From: an uncultured Thiotrichaceae bacterium
Lineage (GTDB): Bacteria; Pseudomonadota; Gammaproteobacteria; Thiotrichales; Thiotrichaceae
Reading direction: 5' to 3'
DNA: 6,138 nt
Assembly: GCA_902727945.1 (NCBI GenBank)
Contig: CACVAV010000191.1
Coordinates: 1-6,138, forward strand
A program made the translations under genes and the position numbers. Shown piece after piece: positions 1 to 6,138 of this stretch (its first letter is position 1; every line of letters begins with the position of its first letter). A model generated the notes under the pieces. It was not told where the DNA came from and did not search any database. It saw nothing but the letters and a program-made list of their open reading frames with translations.

Positions 1-444
1 CGCTTATACAAACTAAAAAAACTAAAAGAAGTATTAGGTGGCCCCTTCTTAATTGAGGGCAAAGACTTACGCCCGCTATACCGGGAGCTGGACGACAGCT
101 TAATTACTTTGATTTTTGATGTGCCATACGTCGAAAAACAATCTGGAGGCGTGACAGTTCCGTTTTTGGAAGGTAGTATAAATGTTCCTGCCGGAATATA
201 CCGAATTGCAAAAAACACAAAGGCAGTGGTTGTGCCATTCTACATGCACGACCTTGGGGCAGGGAAAGTTATGGCAGAATTTTCTGAGGTAATTGACCCG
301 AATAAATATAATGACGAGGATTTTATGAGTCTGCTGGTCAGTGAACTGGAAATGCATATAAAAGCAAAACCCGGGCACTGGTGGCTATGGGAGGCTCTCC
401 CTCTGTTGCGGAGTAATAAAAATGAATCAAACGGAAGCCGCTGA
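1..444 (+). CDS. LpxL/HtrB-like lysophospholipid acyltransferase family protein, 3' part only
   Basis: The frame is open from the first base of the window to a TAA-free run ending in TGA at 442-444, giving the last 147 residues of a protein whose start lies to the left. It resembles the C-terminal half of lipid A biosynthesis acyltransferases: a hydrophobic strand followed by an Asp-Val-Pro turn, then VTVPFLEGS, then a Gly-Ile-Tyr-Arg-Ile-Ala helix, then the strand AVVVPFYMHD, and near the end GHWWLWEALP, which matches the usual His-Pro-x-x-Trp-Trp region. Family members are about 300 residues and act at the inner membrane, moving acyl chains from acyl-ACP to a lipid or glycan acceptor. The catalytic HX4D motif would lie upstream and cannot be checked. 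The acceptor is unknown; the setting inside a glycan operon makes a lipid-linked sugar or a sugar hydroxyl as plausible as lipid A. The gene is visibly more AT-rich than those downstream. Its 3' end overlaps the methyltransferase gene by 23 bases. Confidence 0.75.
   Translation, partial: RLYKLKKLKEVLGGPFLIEGKDLRPLYRELDDSLITLIFDVPYVEKQSGGVTVPFLEGSINVPAGIYRIAKNTKAVVVPFYMHDLGAGKVMAEFSEVIDPNKYNDEDFMSLLVSELEMHIKAKPGHWWLWEALPLLRSNKNESNGSR
410..413 (+). promoter_or_regulatory. Ribosome binding site (GGAG) of the methyltransferase gene
   Basis: GGAG sits 8 bases before the ATG at 422, inside the end of the acyltransferase coding sequence. It supports choosing this start even though it makes the two genes overlap, and it suggests coupled translation. 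Confidence 0.6.
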
Positions 445-1441
445 TCCTACTGATCCGGTAGACCACAATCATTCTCACACTCAAATCGTCAGTCGCATCC
501 CACAGTACGCTCAGGTACTGGAGTTAGGCTGTGCTACCGGCGAAATGTCGCGAATGATGAAGCGGAATTGTCAGGCGCAAGTGTTTGGTGTGGAGAAAGA
601 CCCGCAATCAGCATGGCAGGCACAACGCCATTGTGATTATGTCTTTACTGAAGATCTGGACGATGCGGAAAGCCTGAGCGCGCTACAGTTTGAGAAATTT
701 GATGTCATTACACTGGTCGATGTCATCGAGCATCTTCAGCGGCCTGAGGCTTTATTAGAGCGTCTTAAGCCGTTGATGATGGCCGAAAGCACCATTTTGT
801 TGTCGGTGCCCAATGTGGCGCATGCTTCCGTTCGTTTGGAGCTACTGACGGGGGACTTTAGTTATGAAGACGCCGGGATTCTGGACAGTACACACCTCAA
901 GTTTTTTACCTTGAAATCCTTGAAAAGTATGCTGGCCCGTTGTGGTTTTGTTATCAATGAAATCGACTATACCTGGCATGATATACCGGATTCTGTTATC
1001 TCCCGCTACTTACGTCAGGTGGGTATAGAAGCGACGCCCCATATTCTGGATTACTTCCATCAGCCAGAAGCGATAGCCTACCAGTTTATCGTTTCTGTCA
1101 GCTTGCCGAAAATATCGCCGGAGAAGAATCGTGATGATTCTGAGGGTGAGGATAAAATGATGCCATCGATGGATCATAATCTAAAGCCGATGGCAGCATC
1201 ATGGCAAACCTGGGGGCAGGTGTTTGGTAACTTGCAGCAAAAGGAACAAATCATTCATGGCCTTGAATTACAGATGGAGAGTTGTCGGGAAGAGATGGCG
1301 CGTCTGAATGAGGATGTAAAGCTGAAGTCTGAGGAGCTTGATCGTGTTTACGCCACGCGTAGCTGGCAGATGTTACGCCGGGTGGCCGGGATATGGCGTG
1401 GCGGCAAGAATGGAGTTCAGGGCGGATTAACTCACCACTGA
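422..1441 (+). CDS. Class I SAM-dependent methyltransferase with C-terminal coiled-coil tail
   Basis: This 339-residue protein transfers a methyl group from S-adenosylmethionine, most likely to a sugar of the glycan made by this locus. The Rossmann fold is clear: motif I VLELGCATGE (residues 32-41), an acidic end of strand 2 at VFGVEKD (54-60, Glu58), FDVITLVDVIEHL (93-105) as the motif II region typical of Methyltransf_11/23 proteins, LSVPN (127-131), and DSTHLKFFT (155-163), the usual pattern before the last helix. The methyltransferase domain ends near residue 228. A charged linker follows, then a predicted coiled coil at about 270-310, then a basic tail with Arg-Ser-Trp at 313-315 and a Gly-rich end. 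Similar coil-plus-SW tails are common on glycan enzymes in such clusters and may serve docking or chain-length control; that role is inferred. The acceptor and methylated position are unknown. ATG 422 is supported by a GGAG 8 bases upstream. A 55-base gap separates it from the next gene. Confidence 0.85.
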   Translation: MNQTEAADPTDPVDHNHSHTQIVSRIPQYAQVLELGCATGEMSRMMKRNCQAQVFGVEKDPQSAWQAQRHCDYVFTEDLDDAESLSALQFEKFDVITLVDVIEHLQRPEALLERLKPLMMAESTILLSVPNVAHASVRLELLTGDFSYEDAGILDSTHLKFFTLKSLKSMLARCGFVINEIDYTWHDIPDSVISRYLRQVGIEATPHILDYFHQPEAIAYQFIVSVSLPKISPEKNRDDSEGEDKMMPSMDHNLKPMAASWQTWGQVFGNLQQKEQIIHGLELQMESCREEMARLNEDVKLKSEELDRVYATRSWQMLRRVAGIWRGGKNGVQGGLTHH

Positions 1442-1480
1442 TAAACTATAAGACAGTTGCACATTAATAAATATAATAAT

Positions 1481-1486
1481 GAGGTG
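1481..1486 (+). promoter_or_regulatory. Ribosome binding site (GAGGTG) of the heptad-repeat glycosyltransferase
   Basis: GAGGTG lies 10 bases before the ATG at 1497. It fixes that start, since the GTG inside the site is in a different frame. The AT-rich stretch just before it (1461-1480) may keep the site unstructured. Confidence 0.6.
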
Positions 1487-1496
1487 AGTTGTCTAC

Positions 1497-2813
1497 ATGG
1501 GGTCTTTGCAGCCTAAAATCAGTGTTATTGTTCCGGCTTATAACCATGCAGCGTGGATAGGGCAGGCACTGGAGTCCGTGTTCAGGCAGTCGATGAGTGA
1601 ATGGGAGCTGATCATTATCGATGATGCTTCCAGTGATGAGACATGGGAACAAATCCTCCTACTGACCGACGGTCGTAAAAACAGTAATATCACCACTATC
1701 CGGCATACGGGTAATCAGGGTGCCCCGGCGACGATTAATGAAGGTTTGTCGCTGGCCAGGGGTGAATACGTCGCTATTCTGAATTCTGATGATGCCTGGC
1801 CCACCGACCGGTTGGCTTATTTGTATCAATACGTACAACAAAGTTCACTGGACTTTATCGGCACGGGGTTAGTGTTGTGGGACAAAAGCTCCCGTCTTAA
1901 AAATGCATCTGAGCCGGACTGGTTGCGTTGGTACCAGGGTTTGTTCCAAGACTGGAAACAGCATAATGATTTCCTGCGCACCCTGTTGCGTGGCAATTTC
2001 CTGATTACGACCTCTAATTTCTTTTTCCGGCGCAGTGTTTATGAGCGTATGGGGGGGTTTGCCAACTTACGTTACGTGCATGATTACGAGTTTGTATTGC
2101 GGCTTTATAATGCTGGTTTGAAAATGGAGTGTTTGTGGGATAAAGCGCTGCTTTATTATCGCTTACATGACAGCAATACGATCCGCGAAAAGCCGTTAGC
2201 GGCGATTCAGGAAAACATGGGATTGTTATTGCGTGTGTTTCCCGGATTGAGTAAACACCTGAATGCCTCACGTCTGAGCGGTCTGCAAATTCAGTTGCAG
2301 GATTTATACCGTTATACCCATGAAGAGTGGAAAACGACGTTACACCATCGGCTAACTGAAAAAGAACACGAGCTATTTCCACTGATTGCAGACCGTGATA
2401 AGTGGGTGGCTGAACGTGATGCGCTGATTCATGAGCAGGCAGAAACCATTATTGTGCGTGAAAACTGGGTAGCTGACCGTGATGGCTGGATCAAAGACCG
2501 GGATGAACTCATTACGCATTTACGGTCTGAGGTGAATCAGCAGCTGGAAGCTATTGCTGAACGGGAAAGTTGGCTGACAGACCGTGATAAAATGATCAGT
2601 AGACGTGATCAATGGGTAGCTGATCGTGATGTGTGGGTGGCCGAGCGTGATGAATGGATTCATAAGCAACAATTAAAGCTTGAGGATATTGTGGCTGATC
2701 GGGATCGTTTGCTGAATAGCTGGTCTTATCGGGTCGGTACCTTATTGATTAATCCATTCCGTTTGTTGCGTAATCGCGTGCGAGTGGACGAAATGGGAGA
2801 AGGTCATGCCTGA
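1497..2813 (+). CDS. Family 2 glycosyltransferase with Arg-Asp-x-Trp heptad-repeat C-terminus
   Basis: The first ~230 residues of this 438-residue protein form a GT-A glycosyltransferase domain. It opens with KISVIVPAYNHAAWI (7-21), followed by ELIIIDDASSDETW (37-50), which binds the nucleotide, and the metal-binding DXD-type motif NSDDAW (96-101). HDYEFVLRL (195-203) is the usual acidic catalytic-base region, and YYRLHDSNT (220-228) is the typical end of the active site. It should transfer a sugar from a nucleotide donor to a growing glycan on the cytoplasmic face of the inner membrane; donor and linkage cannot be predicted. From residue 299 to 389 the protein is 13 consecutive 7-residue units with the pattern Asp/Glu-Arg-Asp-x-Trp-Val/Ile-x, followed by an 11-residue skip and one more unit. 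The C-terminus has NSWSYRV and a basic Arg-rich tail, resembling the tail of the upstream methyltransferase. GT2 enzymes usually lack such an array. The stop overlaps the next gene by 8 bases. Confidence 0.88.
   Translation: MGSLQPKISVIVPAYNHAAWIGQALESVFRQSMSEWELIIIDDASSDETWEQILLLTDGRKNSNITTIRHTGNQGAPATINEGLSLARGEYVAILNSDDAWPTDRLAYLYQYVQQSSLDFIGTGLVLWDKSSRLKNASEPDWLRWYQGLFQDWKQHNDFLRTLLRGNFLITTSNFFFRRSVYERMGGFANLRYVHDYEFVLRLYNAGLKMECLWDKALLYYRLHDSNTIREKPLAAIQENMGLLLRVFPGLSKHLNASRLSGLQIQLQDLYRYTHEEWKTTLHHRLTEKEHELFPLIADRDKWVAERDALIHEQAETIIVRENWVADRDGWIKDRDELITHLRSEVNQQLEAIAERESWLTDRDKMISRRDQWVADRDVWVAERDEWIHKQQLKLEDIVADRDRLLNSWSYRVGTLLINPFRLLRNRVRVDEMGEGHA
2391..2717 (+). repeat. In-frame heptad (21-base) repeat array inside the glycosyltransferase gene
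   Basis: The sequence encodes 13 uninterrupted 7-residue units (residues 299-389, bases 2391-2663), then an 11-residue spacer and a final DRDRLLN unit (401-407). The best-conserved units are DRDKWVA, DRDGWIK, RRDQWVA, DRDVWVA and ERDEWIH; the middle units (313-319, 341-354) have drifted. At DNA level the units share CGTGAT/CGGGAT words but differ in many codons, so this is an old repeat kept by selection on protein rather than a recent tandem duplication. Confidence 0.85.
2795..2803 (+). promoter_or_regulatory. Strong ribosome binding site (GGGAGAAGG) of the HAD-like gene
   Basis: A purine-rich GGGAGAAGG ends 2 bases before the ATG at 2806; its GGAG core is 6 bases or more away, a workable spacing. 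It lies within the coding end of the glycosyltransferase and supports a start that overlaps the previous stop by 8 bases. Confidence 0.6.
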
Positions 2814-4902
2814 TAAAACCATCATACGTGACTGGAAGCGCTTGCAGCAATTGCTTGAGCCTGCTATTCGCAAACAATCTGTTACCACTGTTTCATTGGA
2901 TGTTTTTGATACTTTGCTGGCGCGCATTGAAACACCGGAACAGGTACAGCGCGCGGTATGCCGTTTGTTGGCTGACGAGTTAGGCGCAGATTTTACGGCT
3001 GATCAGGTTTGGCTCGTGCGGCAACAGGCTGAACGCACATTGCGTGAGCAGGCATCAGCGGATGGCCTGGATTTCGAGTGCTGCTTTAGTGATTTGGTGC
3101 CGGTGTGGCTGAAGACGCTGAATATTTTGTCTGGTTCGAGTGAACACTATCAAGCTGAAGGTGTTGATGGCCAGTTAGTTAAGTTTGTTATTGCCACCGA
3201 AATGGCGCTGGAAAAGCAGGCTTTGTATGTCAAACATGATGTTCGTGAGTTTTTGGTGTGGTTGCAGCAGCAATCTATAAAAGTGATGGTTATTTCTGAT
3301 ATGTATCTGGATGGTCACTTGTTAGATGAGTTGCTGGCGGATAAAAGCCTGGATCAGTATTTTGATCATACCTTCGTTTCAGCAGATACTGGTCTGTGTA
3401 AATATTCCGGGCGCTTATTTAAGCGTATTGCGGCACAGCTGGAGCTGAGCCTTGATGAACGCTGGGTGCATATTGGCGATAACCCGGTGTCAGACCGGCG
3501 TGCGGCTTGTGAAGTCGGGATTCAGGGCATCTGGTTGTATGAGAAGACTGAATTGCGTCGGCGTGAACAGCAGCAGCTAAGCGTGGAGATGGCGCAACGG
3601 GGCAGTGTCTGGAAAGGCCAGCATTTCTTTTCTGTGCTTCAGCAGCGTATGCAGGCCACAGAAACTACGCATGACAATAATAACTTCTACTTCCGTTACG
3701 GGCGGGATGTGCTGGGCGGGGCGTTTAGCGCTTTTACATTAGGCCTGCATGAGCGCCTGCAAAAAAAACCGGTGGAAAAATTATTCTTTGTGGCCCGTGA
3801 TGGTTTTCTGTTTCAACAGCTTTATCACCAGTTGGACGATACCGTCTCCGATGAATATATTTATTTATCACGTAAGGTGATTACCGCTGCATCAACTGCA
3901 AACGGGTTGACTCAGGAGCAGGCACAGGTCGCTTTTTACAATCCTAAGCAGCAGGGTTTACGTTCGGTGTGTAAGGTCTATGGCTTACCGGAAGCTGAGT
4001 TGTCTGTGTTAGCTGTTCAGCATGGTTTTACGGATTTCGCTGAACCGATTCAGGACTGGCATGATCCGCGTTTACTTAATTTTCTGGCGGATGAAAAAGT
4101 ACAATCACACATAAAACCGGTTGGTTGTAAACACCGTGAGTTGCTGGAAACTTATCTGGAGCAGGTGGGTTTTCTGGGCGCTGATAATGTCGCAATGGTG
4201 GATATTGGCTGGAACGGTACGGTGCAGAAGTTCCTGAAACAGGCGTTTGGTGAGCGTGCTGATTTTCCGCGTGTGCAGGGTTATTACTTTGCGTTTGTAC
4301 CGAAAATGTACAACGATTTCGGGTCACAGAATTTTTGTGAAGGCATTATTCATGACTCGCGCCGGGATAATGCCTGTGAACGTATTCCGGCAGAATTTGA
4401 AGAAATTTTTGAGCAAGGGGCGCGTGCTCAGGGAGCGACCACCATCGCCTATCAGCAGTTAGATGAGAAGGTAGTACCGGTATTTAAGTCTGAGCAGGCG
4501 GTAGATCGTCAGGCTGAGGTGGCCTGCAATCCGATGGTGGCTGCGATGCAGGATGGCATTATGGCGCATTGGCAGCATTTTTTGGTAGTGCAGCGTCTGA
4601 CAGGGTATTCCAGCCAGGATTTATTGCCTTATGTTTATGGTCAGCTAGAGCGGGCAATCGTTTATCCCACTAAGGAAGAGACGCAGATGCTGACGCAGTT
4701 GGTACACACCGAAGACTTTGGCGATGATCATGTATTGGATTTAGGCAGGCAGGCTTTTGGCTGGAAGGATGTCTTGCAGCCAGTGAAGTTATGGCAGCGT
4801 TTGCGACTTTCTGCGTGGCGTTATGCGCTGTTTGCGGGTATTCCGACCGGGATTGCTAACTTTATGCTGCGGATGGTTTATTTGCATGCAGTAAAAAAAT
4901 GA
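2806..4902 (+). CDS. HAD-superfamily hydrolase-like protein with large uncharacterised C-terminal domain (COG5610-like)
   Basis: This 698-residue protein starts with a HAD-type domain (about 25-250). Motif I is SLDVFDTLL (nucleophile Asp32), followed by a helical insert of about 110 residues where C1 caps sit. Motif II is VISDMYLD (Ser164), motif III is the Lys in GLCKYSG (Lys199), and motif IV is HIGDNPVSD (Asp225, Asp230). The residue two after the nucleophile is Phe34, not the Asp that serves as acid/base in HAD phosphatases, so simple phosphatase activity is uncertain. The second half (about 290-600) belongs to no family I can name with certainty. It has conserved-looking motifs: KLFFVARDGFLFQQLY (325-340), YIYLSRK (351-357), AMVDIGWNGTVQKFL (463-477) and an acidic EFEEIFEQG stretch (530-538). 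The architecture resembles predicted HAD hydrolases found in polysaccharide loci. No signal peptide or clear membrane span is seen, so a cytoplasmic location is likely. Its function in glycan assembly is unassigned. It sits between two glycosyltransferase genes and ends 22 bases before the small ORF. Confidence 0.8.
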   Translation: MPDKTIIRDWKRLQQLLEPAIRKQSVTTVSLDVFDTLLARIETPEQVQRAVCRLLADELGADFTADQVWLVRQQAERTLREQASADGLDFECCFSDLVPVWLKTLNILSGSSEHYQAEGVDGQLVKFVIATEMALEKQALYVKHDVREFLVWLQQQSIKVMVISDMYLDGHLLDELLADKSLDQYFDHTFVSADTGLCKYSGRLFKRIAAQLELSLDERWVHIGDNPVSDRRAACEVGIQGIWLYEKTELRRREQQQLSVEMAQRGSVWKGQHFFSVLQQRMQATETTHDNNNFYFRYGRDVLGGAFSAFTLGLHERLQKKPVEKLFFVARDGFLFQQLYHQLDDTVSDEYIYLSRKVITAASTANGLTQEQAQVAFYNPKQQGLRSVCKVYGLPEAELSVLAVQHGFTDFAEPIQDWHDPRLLNFLADEKVQSHIKPVGCKHRELLETYLEQVGFLGADNVAMVDIGWNGTVQKFLKQAFGERADFPRVQGYYFAFVPKMYNDFGSQNFCEGIIHDSRRDNACERIPAEFEEIFEQGARAQGATTIAYQQLDEKVVPVFKSEQAVDRQAEVACNPMVAAMQDGIMAHWQHFLVVQRLTGYSSQDLLPYVYGQLERAIVYPTKEETQMLTQLVHTEDFGDDHVLDLGRQAFGWKDVLQPVKLWQRLRLSAWRYALFAGIPTGIANFMLRMVYLHAVKK

Positions 4903-4924
4903 AATAATCAACGGGCAGCTAACG

Positions 4925-5131
4925 ATGAAAAAAAATACGGCTCCGAATTTGCTGGTGAGTCCCACTAAATTATTCTTTTGTGCGCAGGCATTCTGGTTTT
5001 CATCAGGGCGTGGTCAGTGTTTTAGTCCGGGTATTAAATCCTTGTGTACATGGCACTGGCTGCGTTTGCGACATGCTGTGCTGGATCGTTCTGCTGCTAA
5101 GTGGTGGCGGGTCTGGTCTGAAAAAGTCTGA
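4925..5131 (+). CDS. Hypothetical small Trp-rich protein (68 residues)
   Basis: I do not recognise this protein. The ORF begins 22 bases after the HAD-like gene and stops 2 bases before the next glycosyltransferase start, filling the gap almost exactly. The other two forward frames contain stops early in the interval. Its codons resemble those of the neighbours (CGT, CTG, GGT, TTG). The product is basic, has six tryptophans (24, 43, 45, 60, 61, 64) and three cysteines (19, 32, 41), a short hydrophobic patch KLFFCAQAFWF (15-25) too brief for a sure membrane span, and a Trp-His-Trp-Leu-Arg-Leu-Arg helix-like segment. The Shine-Dalgarno is weak (GGG at 4913-4915), so translation may depend on the upstream gene. 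The downstream glycosyltransferase lacks a good site of its own, which suggests that ribosomes finishing here reinitiate there. It could instead be the remnant of a larger gene or a chance ORF. Confidence 0.5.
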   Translation: MKKNTAPNLLVSPTKLFFCAQAFWFSSGRGQCFSPGIKSLCTWHWLRLRHAVLDRSAAKWWRVWSEKV

Positions 5132-5133
5132 TC

Positions 5134-6045
5134 ATGGCTGAAGTACAGGTTTTATTATCTACATGGAATGGTGAGGCGTGGCTGGCGGAATTATTAGCAT
5201 CACTGGCGCAGCAGACATTTGTCGATTGGGAGTTACTGGTCAGGGATGATGGTTCCAATGATAAAACCGTTAAGTTACTGCTGGAGTGGCAGCAGCTACA
5301 TCCGGATAAACTGGTACGCCTTGATGTGGACGGTCAGCACCTTGGTAGCACGGCGAGTTTTAGCCATTTGGTAACTATGAGTAATGCGCCTTATCTGATG
5401 TTTTGTGATCAGGATGATGTGTGGTTTCCTGAGAAAATTGCAGTTGAATATGGTGCTGTGAAGAAACTGAGTGACACTCACAATGAGCAATTGCCACTGT
5501 TGGTGCACACCGATCTGGTATTGGTGGATGAGCACAAAGTGCTGCTGAGCAATTCATTCTGGAAGTGGCGCGGATTGAATGTGCATCAGCAAAAACAGGA
5601 TTACCTACTGACCAATACAGTGACCGGGTGTGCGGCGTTGTTTAATCGTGCTGCTGCTAATAAGGCCTTTCCGGTGCCTGAGGGCGTGCAATATCACGAT
5701 CGTTGGCTGGGTCTGGTATGTGCCTGGTTCGGGGAAGTGTACCCATTGCATCAGGCTGCACTGTTTTACCGGCAACATGGGCAAAATGCAGTGGGTGCCG
5801 GTTTGGCAAATCACCAGCATGTGAGTACAGGTTCGATTCCTGAACGGGTGAAAAACTGGAGCATTCAGGCTGAAATATTTCTGAAGCAGTTCGGTGACGA
5901 GCTGAAAATAAAAGATTATCGTCTTGTTGAAGCATTAGCTGATCTGAGGCATTTAAGGGGTTGGGAGCGACGCAAACATATAGTCCGGCATCAATTATTC
6001 AAGCGCGGTGTTGTGGCAAATCTGGCGCTCCTGTGGTTCGCCTGA
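5134..6045 (+). CDS. Family 2 glycosyltransferase, rhamnosyltransferase-like
   Basis: This 303-residue protein matches the usual length and layout of GT2 enzymes of the O-antigen rhamnosyltransferase type. Motifs in order: VQVLLSTWNGEAWL (4-17), WELLVRDDGSNDKT (32-45), MFCDQDDVWFPEK (89-101) with the metal-binding Asp-Gln-Asp-Asp, NTVTGCAALFNR (161-172), YHDRW (187-191) as the likely catalytic-base region, and YRQHGQNAVGA (212-222). Transfer of rhamnose or a related deoxysugar from a dTDP donor is a family-based guess; substrate calls for GT2 proteins are unreliable. It probably acts at the cytoplasmic face of the inner membrane. The start is the only ATG after an in-frame TGA at 5119-5121, and no good Shine-Dalgarno precedes it. 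With the previous stop only 2 bases away, it is probably translated by coupling to the small ORF. The basic C-terminus (WERRKHIVRHQLFKRG) may help membrane association. Confidence 0.88.
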   Translation: MAEVQVLLSTWNGEAWLAELLASLAQQTFVDWELLVRDDGSNDKTVKLLLEWQQLHPDKLVRLDVDGQHLGSTASFSHLVTMSNAPYLMFCDQDDVWFPEKIAVEYGAVKKLSDTHNEQLPLLVHTDLVLVDEHKVLLSNSFWKWRGLNVHQQKQDYLLTNTVTGCAALFNRAAANKAFPVPEGVQYHDRWLGLVCAWFGEVYPLHQAALFYRQHGQNAVGAGLANHQHVSTGSIPERVKNWSIQAEIFLKQFGDELKIKDYRLVEALADLRHLRGWERRKHIVRHQLFKRGVVANLALLWFA

Positions 6046-6054
6046 TGTGAAATC

Positions 6055-6059
6055 GGAAG
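6055..6059 (+). promoter_or_regulatory. Ribosome binding site (GGAAG) of the last gene
   Basis: GGAAG lies 7 bases before the ATG at 6067, in the 21-base gap after the preceding glycosyltransferase, and supports that start. Confidence 0.55.
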
Positions 6060-6066
6060 AATAAAA

Positions 6067-6138
6067 ATGACAATAATAAATAATCGTCCTGATGTAGCTG
6101 TGGTGGTGTTGACACGTAACGCAGGGGAACTCTGGTCG
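6067..6138 (+). CDS. Family 2 glycosyltransferase, N-terminal fragment cut by window edge
   Basis: Only the first 24 codons are present. After a short polar leader the protein reads VAVVVLTRNAGELW, the first beta-strand and loop typical of GT2 glycosyltransferases, where the Thr-Arg-Asn-Ala-Gly pattern is common among rhamnosyltransferase-like members. It has a good ribosome binding site and lies 21 bases after the previous stop, so it continues the same operon. Donor, acceptor and full length cannot be judged from this piece. Confidence 0.65.
   Translation, partial: MTIINNRPDVAVVVLTRNAGELWS

Noticed and set aside
1472..1477. Perfect TATAAT in the 55-base gap before the heptad-repeat glycosyltransferase
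   Set aside because: No -35 box lies at 16-18 bases upstream (TTGCAC at 1457-1462 is only 9 bases away), and transcription starting about 7 bases downstream would remove most of the ribosome binding site. It is probably chance in an AT-rich gap.
2014..2382. 122-codon minus-strand ORF
   Set aside because: It is wholly inside the glycosyltransferase gene on the other strand, has no recognisable motifs and no ribosome binding site; the plus-strand frame carries clear GT2 motifs.
5605..5935. Overlapping plus and minus strand short ORFs within the second glycosyltransferase
   Set aside because: These are shadows of the GT2 gene, which has conserved motifs across the same bases.
6107..6112. TTGACA hexamer resembling a -35 box
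   Set aside because: It lies within the start of a glycosyltransferase coding sequence and the window ends before a -10 could be seen.
1..6138. tRNA, rRNA, CRISPR arrays, insertion sequences and JUMPstart/ops elements
   Set aside because: I looked for these by eye and found no cloverleaf, regularly spaced repeats, transposase, terminal inverted repeats or ops-like sequence.

Overview
This window is a stretch of a bacterial surface-polysaccharide (O-antigen, capsule or similar glycan) biosynthesis locus. Every supportable gene lies on the plus strand and they are packed head to tail, so the window looks like the interior of one operon. Moderate GC content, Enterobacterales/Vibrio-like codon choice, and an LpxL-like acyltransferase next to family 2 glycosyltransferases suggest a gammaproteobacterium. 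The sequence alone does not allow a genus call.

Layout from left to right: (1) the 3' end of a lipid A-type (LpxL/HtrB superfamily) acyltransferase, cut by the left edge; (2) a SAM-dependent methyltransferase that overlaps it by 23 bases and carries a C-terminal coiled coil; (3) a GT2 glycosyltransferase whose C-terminal third is an in-register array of 13 heptads rich in Arg-Asp-x-Trp; (4) a 698-residue protein with an N-terminal HAD-type domain and a long conserved-looking C-terminal region of unknown role; (5) a 68-codon, tryptophan-rich small ORF that exactly fills the gap before (6) a second GT2 glycosyltransferase of the rhamnosyltransferase-like type; (7) the first 24 codons of a third GT2 enzyme, cut by the right edge.

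Most junctions overlap or are separated by fewer than 25 bases, so translational coupling is likely at several of them. The only larger gap is 55 bases (1442-1496), and I see no convincing promoter or terminator anywhere. There is no gene-free stretch over 300 bases.

Taken together, the genes could build a modified oligosaccharide: GT2 enzymes add sugars, the methyltransferase modifies or caps a sugar, the acyltransferase adds an acyl chain to a lipid or glycan, and the HAD-type protein has an unassigned role. The sugar identities and the final polymer cannot be read from this window. The most unusual items are the Arg-Asp-x-Trp heptad array, the HAD-like protein with Phe in place of the usual second catalytic Asp, and the uncharacterised small ORF.
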